A DNA stretch of 64,000 nt from Angiostrongylus vasorum (taxonomy: Eukaryota; Nematoda; Chromadorea; Rhabditida; Metastrongylidae). Positions 33,485-43,330 of the stretch are shown here, one piece after another. The notes beneath the pieces are model-generated. The model had not been told where the DNA came from. It made no database searches and worked only from the letters and a program-made list of their open reading frames with translations. The first letter of the stretch is position 1, and every line of letters begins with the position of its first letter. The translations under genes were made by a program, and so were the position numbers. The stretch spans positions 1-64,000 of the forward strand of contig JADANN010000215.1 of assembly GCA_018806985.1 (NCBI GenBank). Reading direction: 5' to 3'.

Positions 33485-34245
33485 ATTGAATAATTCTTTC
33501 TACTTCTGTTTAGCAAAAACGAGGTGTTATTTTTATTTCTGTATTTACGTACAAGCTGACGTTTCGGCGGATTTCGCCTTCCTCAGAGCCTGGAAAGGTC
33601 AAGTTGACTGCAATCTACACGGTCAAACGCCTCCATAACCAAACAGACAAAAATTGTTGAACCAAAAATTTCAATCACGTTGAACACAGAGCCTTTGCAC
33701 ACTCACCGCTTTCTATGAGTCTTCCACTAAATATTTCACGTGGAGACCAACCTCACAGAGTTCACATGGAATCGTAATGTACCCATCTCTTCAGAATAAC
33801 AGGTTTATTTACTGCCCAATATCACGGGTGATAATGAGGCATTCCTCCCCTGCGGTTTATTTTTCGGATTCTTGGAATTGATCCAGAATGCCTCGAGAAT
33901 TTTGCGCGCTTGTGTTCTCCATTCCTGCGCGAGGATCGTAACCCCTACTTCAAAATCTTCTCCGTTATGTCTCTGCGTCCTATGCGTGCCTAGTGGAGTA
34001 TTTGGTTTACGTTTGCCGACTAGGTGTTCTTTTATACGAACGCAGAGTGGTAAAAAACGATACTGCTCCAACCTTACTGAAATGCAAAAAACGTGGTATG
34101 CGGGAGGTACGAGAGCTGATAAGATCGAAAAAACATAAGACTGTCGATTAATGATAAGGGTGATAAGAGTTCGCTGTAATTTCCCATCAGTTAGATGTTG
34201 AGATAACGGAAAAGCACCTTGAAGATGCTTCCCTTTATCGTCCAT
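33485..34245 (-). pseudogene. Penelope-like element, inverted 3' part (GIY-YIG C-terminus)
   Basis: The minus-strand ORF 34245-33805 encodes the end of the PLE endonuclease: LCVRIKEHLVGKRK, GTHRTQRHNGEDFEVGVTI and ILEAFWINSKNPKN, then a stop. The GIVY...YIG start of the domain is missing. The 3' tail (33800-33485) contains the best hammerhead motif in the window. It lies head-to-head with the plus copy at 34180-36180, an arrangement common for PLE insertions. Confidence 0.85.
33554..33590 (-). ncRNA. Hammerhead ribozyme motif, best preserved copy
   Basis: The minus strand reads GGCT-CTGAGGA-A, stem-loop GGCGAAATCCGCC, GAAA-C, GTC and AGCT. Both catalytic boxes and the GUC cleavage triplet are intact. 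GGCU pairs with AGCU (helix I) and GGCG with CGCC (helix II). Helix III is only A-C/G-U with no loop, so a dimer is needed. Hammerhead motifs in Penelope-like elements are established; this copy sits in such an element's 3' tail. Confidence 0.75.
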
Positions 34246-36180
34246 CGTCTGAGAAGGAATTTAAAAGTCAATACCGAAAGTTAAATAACGAATGGGTTAA
34301 AAGGGCAAGAGCGGTTGAGTTAAAACCATCGGTTATCTGTCAACTCAAAGTTGACCTACCAACATGTCTCGTCCCGTACTTACTTATCAAAACCCGTAAG
34401 TAATTATCCAGCGATGATCTCGTGCCTACCGATCCATCGTTATTTAAGATCAGACCTATCATTAGCTGCGTGGACGGGCCAACGGATAGAATAACGCGGT
34501 TTAATAACCCCTAATACTTATCCAGTTGTTGAAGTACATTCCAGCCCATCTAACGAATACCCAAATGTTCTTGGTTCGTCTACGTACTGTGCACCCCCAA
34601 CAGCGCGTACGTGATGGAGTCCTTCGACGTCATCGCCCTCTGTACAAACGTGTCGAATGACTCCGCTATGAAAAGCCATCCGCGAGCTCCTCATACAACA
34701 CGAAAGAGCAATAAACATGTATGGCTTTCGATTCGGCAGTTGATGACACTCTTAAAGGAGTACCTAAACTGCTCAATTTTCAGATGCTCCGGGAGGTATT
34801 ACGCACAAACGAGAGGGCTGGCAATGGGACAACGACTGGCACCAAGCCTTACCATTGCATTCATGTCTAAGGTGGAAGCACCAGTAATCGATCTCGGGCC
34901 GTTACTTTACTGTAGATATGTAGATAACTGCTTGGTCATTGTTCAACACAAGAGGAAATTAACAAATGTTTCGAGTTGTTGAACGAACAGTCAGAGTATA
35001 TTAAATTCATCCAAGAGAAACGAAAAGAAAACTGTCTTCCATTTCTGAACGCGCAAATTAACCTATCAGAAAACGGCTACGTTACGAAATGGTATCGAAG
35101 GCCAAGTAGTAAAAACATCTTTGTTCATTACCCCTCCTCTCATCCCTCTCACACAAAAAAGGGCGCTTGTGAGAAACATGTTTCGAACAGCTACCAGCGT
35201 GTGCACAGGAAGGGAGCAGAGAGGAGTCGCGGAACGTGGCGCCTCAAATAGCCATTTTTAATGGCTACGAAACTGTAGTTCGGGACAGGTGTAGAGGAAA
35301 CCCTAGGCCTCCAAACGACAACTCTAGCGATAGAATGGTCCCGTTTATCATACCCTTCATCTCAAATGATGTAAGTGCAGCTATAGAACGCTGCTTAAGA
35401 ACGGCGGGTCCAGAGAATTCGGTTAACGTAGTTGAAATGCCACCGAGTTATCTTAGGCGCCAGCTAGTTCGTAACCGCCTATATGACCTTCTATGTGCAA
35501 CGCAAAATTGATAGTTTGCCCTAATGGTAGAGACGGTGATTGCATGAGCTCGGGTATAGTTTATCTGATCTCCTGTAAGGCGTGCGGAGACGAATACATT
35601 GGCGAAACGGGCAGACCCCTCTGTGTCCGCATAAAAGAACACCTAGTCGGCAAACGTAAACCAAAAACCCTCACTAGGCACGCATAGGATGCAGAGAGAT
35701 AACGGGAGAAGATTTTGAAGTACGGGTTACGATCCTCGCGCAGGAATCGAGAACACAAGCGCAAAATTCTCGAGGCATTCTGGACCAATTCCACGAATCC
35801 GAAAAATGAACCGCAGGAAGGAATGCCTCATTATCACCCGTGATATTGGGCAGTATATAAGCCTGTTATTCTGAAGAGATGGGTACATTATGACTCCATG
35901 TGAACTCTGTGAGGTTGGTCTCCACTTGAAATATTTAGTGGAAGACTCATAGAAAGCGGTGAGTGTGCAGAGGCTCTGTGTTCAACGTGATTGAAATTTT
36001 GGTCCAACATTTTTTCTGTTTGGTTATGGAGGCGTTTGACCGTGTAGATTGCAGTCAACTTGACCTTTCCAGGCTCTGCGGAGGGCGAAATCCGCTGAAA
36101 CGTTAGCTTGTACGTAGATAAAGAAATAAAATAACACCTCGTGTTTTGCTAAACAGAAGTAGAAAGAATTAATCAACATG
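34180..36180 (+). pseudogene. Penelope-like retroelement: RT plus GIY-YIG, inactivated
   Basis: The translation in several frames gives an N-terminal segment (EKHLEDASLYRPSSEKEFK near 34205-34260), DPSLFKIRPIISCVDGPTDR near 34430-34490, and RT block SFDVIALCTNVS near 34618. It continues with RGLAMGQRLAPSLTIAFMSK near 34815-34870 and the catalytic YCRYVDNCLVI near 34910. The C-terminal GIY-YIG endonuclease (GIVYLISCKACGDEYIGETG, then RIKEH) is at 35550-35645. The usual YVDD reads YVDN, so a catalytic Asp is lost; there is also a stop near 34399 and several frameshifts. The 3' tail carries a hammerhead motif. PLEs insert by target-primed reverse transcription. Confidence 0.9.
36072..36107 (+). 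ncRNA. Hammerhead-like motif in 3' tail of the plus PLE
   Basis: GGCT-CTGCGGA-G, hairpin GGCGAAATCCGCT, GAAA-C, GTT, AGC. CUGANGA has become CUGCGGA (A6 to C), so this copy is probably inactive. Position and flanks match 33554-33590. Confidence 0.65.
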
Positions 36181-36189
36181 TGTTTATAT

Positions 36190-36445
36190 TGTTGAACTTA
36201 CACGAGGTTGACAAAGTTGTTTATTCGGCTAATGTTTCGACGATCTCGTCTTCACCAGAGCCGATGATCCGAGACGATGGTTCACGGCTGCTCGTGTTCT
36301 CGTGGTGGCGTGTTCGTTGCGCATCGACCTGGGTCTTCGTCAGTGGAGCATCCCTCTCGAATGAGCCATACTCACCCAGCGATGCTCTTTTATAGAAGAC
36401 GGTTGCCGTTGATACTGCTATCCGTTGATAATAATTTATTTTTTC
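36190..36445 (-). mobile_element. PLE-related short element, minus strand
   Basis: It begins with 'cttacacgaggttgacaaag' and 'tttattcggctaatg', then the hammerhead block 36227-36262. The GC-rich body ('gttcacggctgctcgtgttc') runs to 'gctcttttatagaagacggt'. It is the cleanest example of the short non-coding element type; ORFs in it are artefacts. Confidence 0.75.
36227..36262 (-). ncRNA. Hammerhead-ribozyme-like motif
   Basis: The minus strand reads GGCT-CTGGTGA-A, stem-loop GACGAGATCGTC, GAAA-C, ATT, AGCC. Helix I (GGCU/AGCC) and helix II (GACGA/UCGUC) are perfect. The core A6 is G, which should impair cleavage. Confidence 0.65.
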
Positions 36446-36449
36446 AACA

Positions 36450-37210
36450 GATAGTCCCCCCTGCAGAGTTGGTATTATGTTAGCTAGCACACAGCGAATA
36501 GCAGAAGCTGTGCAAAGAAGATTTCAGTTCTTCAGATAAGAAGTTCGAACCTGGCAGCTAACAGCGACGTGCTGGCTCTACAGTTGGAAAACAAGATATG
36601 GATAGAATTATTAAGAGACTAAGAGTGTTTGCACAAGCATGAGAAGATGGTGTTTTCATATAAAAAGCTTGTCATCGAGAATTTTGTGCCAAAATATCAT
36701 ACGCCAGTGAAAATGAATGTAGTATCGAGGGAAAAAAGAATAAGATAGCGATGTAAGAACGGAAACCCTCTCAATACGGAACTTTTACGAGAACGTCTCT
36801 TACAGGGAAATCCATTTTTGGAAAATAACGACACCCGTAGCTATTAGTAGAAATCTAGATGACTCATGGACTTATCGAATACTTGAAAAGAAAAAAGTAG
36901 ATGATGCTTCCTTAAAAGTCCCTTAGAGCGACTTCCAGCATTCAGTTTGCTCTCTGTTCCCCTCCATGCTTCTGTACGATTCATCTACACGCTGGAAATT
37001 TTTTTCATTGCCCAAAAGACAAGCTGTGCAATGAAGATTTAATTTCTTTGAACGAGAAGTTCGAACCTCATAGCTAACAGCGACGTGCTAGAGAATAAAG
37101 GAAAGCATGAGTTAGATGCTTGAAGCAGCGCAAAAAAGCAAAGTCTAAAAAAAGCCGTGGGGCATGTATGAAGGGGTGCTACCACACACTCACTCCATGT
37201 TATCGAACTT
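36450..37210. other. Intergenic, nothing recognised
   Basis: A segment 'agaagttcgaacct-gcagctaacagcgacgtgct' near 36540 recurs at 37060, so a short dispersed repeat is present. No gene signal. Confidence 0.4.
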
Positions 37211-37216
37211 ATAGCA

Positions 37217-37500
37217 GACAAGAGGTGTGCTTAGCGTAGTGGTGCCTTGCAATACACATTAGATTAGTAGATAAATGGTTCGACCAAACGTCCCAGTTCA
37301 TACCTCTGGAGTCAGCAAATTGGTGTCATGCTTGACAGAAAGGAGAGCGGTACTAACTCCATATATCGGCCCCTTTTTCGTAAGTCATTATTTGGGCCAA
37401 ATATGCATTCAATTACCTTTACGATGGTTTGATGGGGTCAAATACATGGCGCACCCCTCCGGGGTTGTTCAACGCCGAAAGCTTTATGCTTTTTTCTCGC
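37217..37500 (+). repeat. Family-A SINE, diverged
   Basis: The head is near 37220 (GCTTAGCGTAGTGGTGCC), B-box GGTTCGACC near 37277, and tail 'cgaaagctttatgctttttt' near 37490. Confidence 0.7.
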
Positions 37501-37509
37501 TCTACTGAT

Positions 37510-37660
37510 AATTTTACACGAAGTTGTTGTAACGCTTTATTATGGCTAACGTTTCGGATGTTTTGCCTTCATCAGGAGTCCAATAATTCGAGTCGAATGT
37601 CTACAGGATTTTTTTGAATATAAAAGATTTGTAACCACCTCGTGTAAACTTACCAGTAAG
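37510..37660 (-). mobile_element. PLE-related 3' end with hammerhead motif
   Basis: 'acacgaagttgttgtaacgc' and 'tttattatggctaacg' precede the hammerhead block. A plus-oriented end motif ('taaccacctcgtgtaaactt') lies at 37633, suggesting another inverted pair of ends. Confidence 0.65.
37544..37580 (-). ncRNA. Hammerhead-ribozyme-like motif
   Basis: The minus strand reads GACTC-CTGATGA-A, loop region GGCAAAACATCC, GAAA-C, GTT, AGCC. CUGAUGA and GAAA are canonical. Helix II is short (GG/CC) and helix I is weak. Confidence 0.6.
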
Positions 37661-37664
37661 CACG

Positions 37665-38560
37665 ACATTGATTATCCATGCCGTGGTCCAGTGAAAGTCG
37701 GCATTTACACTATTGTACGGCTATGTACCAGCTTTATCCTTTATTCTTCCTCTTAACGTAAAAGCTTCGGCAAATAAAAAATTTTAAGGCAGGAAGTAAA
37801 AGTTTTATCTCCAAGAGCGACTTTCTATTAGCCTAGGCAATGATCAAATAATTCTCCGTATTCTTGTTGAGCAACCATGATGTGCTACTTTCTTCTTAAT
37901 TGCAGTAGAGCGGATGTTTTAGAAAACTTCTAGATCAATCTTATGCTGGGTTAATAGTCTAAGAGGGTGAAAAGCTTCTTTCTCGCTTCAGAAATGCATT
38001 TCCAGGTCCCAAAATCCCCGGAAGAAAATTACCAAGATTCTTCTTTTCATACTCTGGGCTTCTGCTAGGAACATGAAAACAGGTATGCCTCTAAGACAAG
38101 ACGACATTACAACGGACTTCTTTCGACTTCTAAACCACAAACTATGAGATTCGTAAATCACATGAAGTGAAAGGATTGTGAGGAGTGAAGAACGGGAATT
38201 GTCCTACTGTGGAAATCAAGAGCGTTTTCTACGAAGCTCAGCCAGTCAAAAAAAAACAGAATTCTGGCAGTTTGACTGTCAAGAAGGCACAGTTTTCTAG
38301 CCTTGTCAACCGTGAAACAACTTTTCTAATGTAGAAACGAAAAATATGCTAACTGTGGGTTGACAAGCAAGAAGATCCCACATTAGAAAAGTCTACTCGA
38401 CAACTATCTGAACCGTTCGGCGCAAAAGGTTCTCACATTTACTTTTGCCACGTAATGAAAAGGGATCTGAGAAGAGGACACCATTGATGAACCTTGTTAA
38501 CCGCTAAATTACAGTGAGTATGAATTTTCCCGAAATAGTAAAAACAGCGTATGTAACGAT
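37665..38560. other. Intergenic, nothing certain
   Basis: The segment 37800-37890 resembles the spacer beside the PLE at 33.47 kb ('tctattagcctaggcaatga'). The rest is unrecognised. Confidence 0.4.
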
Positions 38561-38574
38561 GGAAAATTCTAGTC

Positions 38575-39135
38575 ACATATAACCACGATGCTGAGATATT
38601 TGCAAAACTGCAGACAACAGATGTCCGCGGCGTGGGTCAAATCCTCTATTACCCTTTCCTGAGGGTTAACGTGCTCACAACCACACCATGCGGGTTCTTC
38701 GTTTCGCCTCTCTCTAAGCCTTACTTTAACCTATAGGTCCTATCAGCAATCACCCGTCAACAGGATTGATCTGAGGAGCACAAATCAACATTATCACAGT
38801 GTAGCCTCTTTTTATTTACTTTCAATTCTTTTTTTCATGGCAGGATATGGAGTGAAATATAATCACAATGCCGATTTGTGCTTTCCAGATCAAGCCCGTT
38901 GACGGGTAATTGGTTTAAGCACCTATAGAATAAAACAGAGCTAAGAGGAAGATGAAACGAAGAGCCGACGCGGTGCTATGGTGAACACGTTAGCCAGCGC
39001 AAAGGATAATAACGTGCTCGGTCCCTGCCGGAGAAACCTGCGGTCCGGAGTTTTGTAAATATCTCGGTATCATTGTAGTTATATTTCATATCAAATCATG
39101 CCATGAAGAAAGGGTAGGTAGTAGATGAAAAGTGA
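38575..39135. repeat. Family-B repeat, inverted pair
   Basis: The minus arm (38580-38775) and plus arm (38885-39130) are separated by about 110 bp that includes 'ttcatggcaggatatggagt'. The organisation equals the 23.3-kb copy but is more diverged. Confidence 0.8.
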
Positions 39136-39304
39136 CCACAGTCTTGTCAAACTTTTAGTTTGCCAACGATTATTGACTTTGCAATAAATATCAGTAAAAT
39201 ATAGTTGGCATTCGAAGAGCTCAATAAAACTCAGTGCAAAGACATTTCAAAACCGACTTTCCTTTAACCTCATCATTTCTGGCCAACATGCGTTTTTTTT
39301 AATT

Positions 39305-39470
39305 GATAAGCTTACACGAGGTTGACAAACTTTATCCAGCGATCACGAAGAACGCACATCGGAGGAAGCACCAATTGTGTACAATCGACTGAGACCATCA
39401 GGGCTCTGAAGAAGGCGAAAGAGAGGGGACATTAGTGGAATAATTCATGCTCAGCCTCGTCTTAACCTAT
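39305..39470 (+). mobile_element. PLE-related fragment with decayed hammerhead
   Basis: It opens with 'gcttacacgaggttgacaaa' and closes with GGGCTCTGAAGAAGGCGAAA (39399-39420), then GGGGACATTAG and 'cagcctcgtctta'. The GAAA box is lost. Confidence 0.55.
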
Positions 39471-40530
39471 CCGTGGAAAAATTTAGCAGGAAGAGCTCAA
39501 TAGAAAAGAAAAGCGCTGCCAAATCATCGAAGTGAAAACCAAGCACAGCAAAAAATCATGAACAAGTGAACAAACAGATGGGGGGCGGTTTTGTGACAAC
39601 GGAGACCACTAGCTACATGTGTTCGTTTAGTAAACATGGAAACAAAACACGAAGCAGAAATTGTGCAAAAACTCGAGGGCTAAACTCGAGTTCCTATCAA
39701 AAAAGCCACAGATCAGCTCAAACGACTGTTTGCGCAATTACTCTTCGCAGCCCTCTAGATTGTCGAAAATCAAATCCACTTCTCGCTAATGAAGGACTCG
39801 AACGAAATCCAGATCTTCGCTTGATTTCTCATCTGCCAGATTTAGTCTGATGTAATGCGAAGGAAATATATGGGTCGGTAAGAAGAGTTGACAGCATATG
39901 GAGAAGTGAAATGATAGAACCAAGTTAGAGACCCGAGAATGCACATCAGTGTTATCTTGGGAAAACGGCGGACCATTCTCGACCAACTTCTAACACTTTA
40001 ATTTTAAAAAAAGACAGCAGATGATCGATTTTGTGGCGAGCGCCACAACTTCGATTGAAGACGTCTACAGGACAGCAGAAAAGAAATACTGGTGTCCGCA
40101 AAATATGTGCCCAGCGGTATTTAAGTATGGTGTCAAATACAGTTGGCTTGAGGATCAGACCCTGTAACAGAAATGCCTTTCCTCAGTTGTCTCCAATACC
40201 TTAAAGACTGAAAATATCTAGGATTCGACACTTTTATTATCGCAGAAGTTTAAAAAGTACAAATTAACGTTTGACATGCAGTATGAGGTATCTAACTCTA
40301 GATTCATCAAATTTCTTCCGTTGTATGCTTAAATACTTTGTCAAATTGTTGATACAAAAACCCTCTCACCCTGATTAGAGAGGGACACAGAGAAAGGGAG
40401 AGAAAGAAGTGGAGAGAATTGGACAGAGAATGGAAGACAAAGAAGGAATAGAATGAATAGGAAGACCAGAGGAGAATAGAAGGCACCAACAGTAGATCTA
40501 CAGTTGTTACAACAACACAGTAACTATATT
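39471..40530. other. Intergenic; purine-rich tract 40370-40485
   Basis: A 94-codon plus ORF at 39566-39850 has no splice context. The stretch 40370-40485 is a nearly uninterrupted A/G-rich run. No gene is called. Confidence 0.4.
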
Positions 40531-40549
40531 GACAAGATTCTTTAATTTC

Positions 40550-40585
40550 GGCTCACGCTTCGACGGTATTGTCTTCATCAGAGCC
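40550..40585 (-). ncRNA. Hammerhead-ribozyme-like motif
   Basis: The minus strand reads GGCT-CTGATGA-A, GACAATACCGTC, GAAGC, GTG, AGCC. CUGAUGA is canonical, but GAAA is GAAG and the triplet is GUG, so it is probably inactive. Confidence 0.55.
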
Positions 40586-40709
40586 CGGTCCCAATCAATG
40601 GTCCACAGTTGTTCGTGTTCTTGAGGTGGGGTCTTCGTCGCACATCGAGCCCGGTCTTCCTTGATTTGTCGGGAACACGAGCAACTGTGGACCATCGACT
40701 CGGCTCATC

Positions 40710-40745
40710 GGCTCTGATGAAGACGATACCTGCGGAACGTTAGCC
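40710..40745 (+). ncRNA. Hammerhead-ribozyme-like motif
   Basis: GGCT-CTGATGA-A, GACGATACCTGCG, GAAC, GTT, AGCC. Helix I is perfect; the GAAA box has lost one A. Confidence 0.55.
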
Positions 40746-40789
40746 GAAAATGAAGAACGTTATCAATCTCGTGTAGGCTTACCAAAGAA

Positions 40790-41390
40790 GGAATACATAT
40801 TGATTAGTCGTACCGAGATTAAAGGAAAGTCGGTTTTGAAATACAGTAACTAGATCCAATAGTGCTTTACTAGTATGTGTTCACAGAAAGCGGTAATTTC
40901 GATAGATATATTAATGGCGAGTTTTGCTTTACCTCACCAGTAACGATATTGTCTCTCGAACAAAGTAACAGATTGTTCCATTTCAATTCATTTAATGTCA
41001 TAGTGCTCAACATTACTACACTAGAAACCATTGGGTTGCACATCGCCCGATTTCATAACAATCAAGTCGTTCGGACGACACTCATTAGAATAAAGACGAT
41101 CTAGACTTCTAGTTTTTCTGAAAGTTAACAAATATAACCATATATCACTCGCCATTTAGGATAGCGACCCTGCTTTGCTATGAAAAAAAAACACCTAAAA
41201 TGAAACACAACAAGAGTTCGATGAAAGCCTCAAAGTAATGGGTCAGACGAGGATCTGAACAGATCAACATTACAAGGTCGTTTAACGTGATTCGTTTTGT
41301 TTAACACATGAGCAACGGACAACGATTACTTGCATTCCAAGGCACTCGTAGTTCGCTGACAACTCGATCAACCATAGGAAAGAGTCATGT
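40790..41390. other. Intergenic, nothing recognised
   Basis: AT-rich; the plus ORF at 40877-41104 is unsupported. Confidence 0.35.
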
Positions 41391-41399
41391 TTGCACCAC

Positions 41400-41960
41400 T
41401 TCTGTCTGTGTAAGCAGCACCCTGTACTACCGTAGAAGCCTTCATATCTAGACTATTGTACAGTCTGTTTCACACAGCATCACTGTAGTTGTGTTATATG
41501 GACTATTTCGCGCTCTTATATACGGACGCGGACTGGCCTACCCGTTTCGCCAATGTATTCGCCCCCACATGTTTACTAGAGATTAGGGTTTACCACACAC
41601 AAGTGCACGCAATCGTCGTCTTCACCGTTAGGACATATGATGCAGTTTTGCGTTTCGTATAGGCAGTCATACAGTCAGTCCATTACAAACTATCTGGCCT
41701 CTTAGTGTGCCCGGTGGTATTTCAATCATTGCTACTAATTCCTATAGACCGTCTTTTTTCAGCAATGTCTTATAGCAGCACTTATTTCGTTGGAAATGGA
41801 GGGTAGAATATACAAGACAGGGCCTTATTATAGCTAGACTTTATCACTTAGGGGCATCGTTTTTTCCTCTAAACCCATCCTGAGGAGCTACCCTTCCCTA
41901 GTAGATGGCAATTTTCCGCACTAGCTCTCGGGATTCCTCCTTGCCCAGGCACATTCCTGA
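41400..41960 (-). pseudogene. Penelope-like element fragment: GIY-YIG region
   Basis: The minus-strand translation reads VAMIEIPPGTLRG near 41740-41700, CPNG..DDC near 41640-41610, and GGEYIGETGRPVRVRI near 41570-41525. The last is the YIG and Arg part of the GIY-YIG nuclease, interrupted by stops. A second PLE lineage is indicated because the residues differ from the 35.5-kb copy. Confidence 0.75.
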
Positions 41961-42200
41961 CCCATATAAGACTCTATGCAGCTGCTTTCCATTAAATAAT
42001 TGGATGACTTAAAAGCAACAAAACGTTGAGCATTTAAGGAAACCTGTTTATTATGGGATAAAATTTTATGTACTAAATTCTATCTGCTGAGGTTATGAAA
42101 GTACTTGACTGAGTGATTCACATGTTAGTTTGACTCTTCTGCGTTCTGAAGAAGGCGAAACCGCCTGTGTCAGCTATTCTGTTATAATAAATACTATAAT
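41961..42200 (+). mobile_element. PLE 3' tail, plus strand, decayed hammerhead
   Basis: It parallels 31000-31245 ('ttccattaaataattggatg') and carries GTTCTGAAGAAGGCGAAACC, then GCCTGTGTCAGC at 42143-42175. It abuts the opposite-strand fragment, again an inverted arrangement. Confidence 0.6.
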
Positions 42201-42207
42201 AATAACG

Positions 42208-42500
42208 GGCACGTGTGGTCGGGCGCAGTGGTCGGAGACGTCGTGAACACACACGTGTAATTGATCCATGCGTCTACGGCACACCAAGCCTTCCATCTCT
42301 CCGGGGTCGACAAATTGCTACGACTTCTTTAGAGAAAATCGCAGCACTGGCTCGATACATCGTTAGGCTACTGCTAATCATTGTACAGGCCAGATATGCA
42401 TTCAATCACCTCCAAACGATGCTTAATTAAGTCGAATGCATGGCACATCCCTTAGGGTTTGATCAACACCGAGAGCTTTATCCTTTTTTATTTTACAATA
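42208..42500 (+). repeat. Family-A SINE
   Basis: The head is 'gggcacgtgtggtcgggcgc' at 42207 and the tail 'cgagagctttatccttttt' near 42490. It is followed by a PLE-type end 'aataacctcgtgtttgctca'. Confidence 0.8.
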
Positions 42501-42509
42501 ATAACCTCG

Positions 42510-43215
42510 TGTTTGCTCATCAAGATAACACTGTGTGGCCTTTATAATTATCTCCAACCTATGTCGATTTTTTTAATACGGTGCTGCAGAAGTTATGATC
42601 CTGCAAGGTTCTTTGCGCTACAAAAAACCCCTTTGTGCTATTGGATGAAGCATGTGTTGTCCATTGCACCCACAATGAATCGGCACATAAAACACGAGTG
42701 GTGAGTTATCGACAAATAGACCGAATCATACAGATGACATCAACTCGTTACTCACCTTTGTTTGACAGAAGTGATGCTAAGCTCTTAATCCCAAACAAGG
42801 GAAAAACTCATCGACTTTCCTACTTTCCTACTAATAGTGGTCTGGCTGGAAAGTCGTTACTGAGAATTGTTACCACTTTTTGGTAAGCCACTGAAAAGAA
42901 AGCTCTAGCAGTGCGCTTTAAAAAGCCAGCTTTACAGAAATGTCCGAAAAACTTATTCCATACAAACAAGAATTTTTTTATAGCTACGTTCACATCGGTA
43001 TTTCATACTGAAACTGCCAGGATGGGCGCCGAATACCAAAGTGAAAAAGGCCGACATGTTTTCTTAGTAGGAGCCAGACAACTTTATGCAATTGAAATTT
43101 TCAATTTGTATTTAAATAACTGAGTAATTGAGTTGGTGAATAATTCTAGACCAGGGACAAAAAGAGATTTATCCGACTAACAAGTGGTTTACTCACTCCT
43201 GATCTTTGTTAATAC
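42510..43215. other. Spacer 3' of the troponin I gene
   Basis: No gene or repeat is recognised; small plus ORFs at 42635-43123 are unsupported. Confidence 0.4.
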
Positions 43216-43218
43216 GAT

Positions 43219-43224
43219 TTTTAT
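43219..43224 (-). terminator. Poly(A) signal AATAAA of troponin I
   Basis: AATAAA on the minus strand lies 68 bases after the troponin I stop codon, a typical distance for a nematode 3' UTR. Confidence 0.7.
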
Positions 43225-43291
43225 TGGTAGCGTGAAATAATACATTGCACGGTCGTCGTTAAAATGTATACCAAGGAGCATGGAAATAATT

Positions 43292-43330
43292 CTATTTTGC
43301 CCAGTCAGCCTTGGACTTCTCTTTGCTTTC
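43292..43330 (-). CDS. Troponin I exon 5 (stop)
   Basis: The exon is 39 nt after acceptor TTTTTCAG. It encodes [12 protein letters not shown] and TAG; the basic W-containing end is usual for the family. Confidence 0.9.
   Translation of the reverse strand, partial: ESKEKSKADWAK

Larger units (their letters stand above)
40535..40785. mobile_element. PLE-related short elements fused as a ~200-bp palindrome
   Basis: A minus copy (40549-40650) and plus copy (40665-40785) face each other, with mirrored 'gagcaactgtggaccatcga' blocks and a hammerhead motif at each outer end. The plus copy ends 'atcaatctcgtgtaggctta'. Confidence 0.75.

Noticed and set aside
33805..34245. 146-codon minus ORF as a host gene
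   Set aside because: It is the C-terminal part of a Penelope-like element endonuclease; the GIY-YIG start is missing and a second copy lies beside it.
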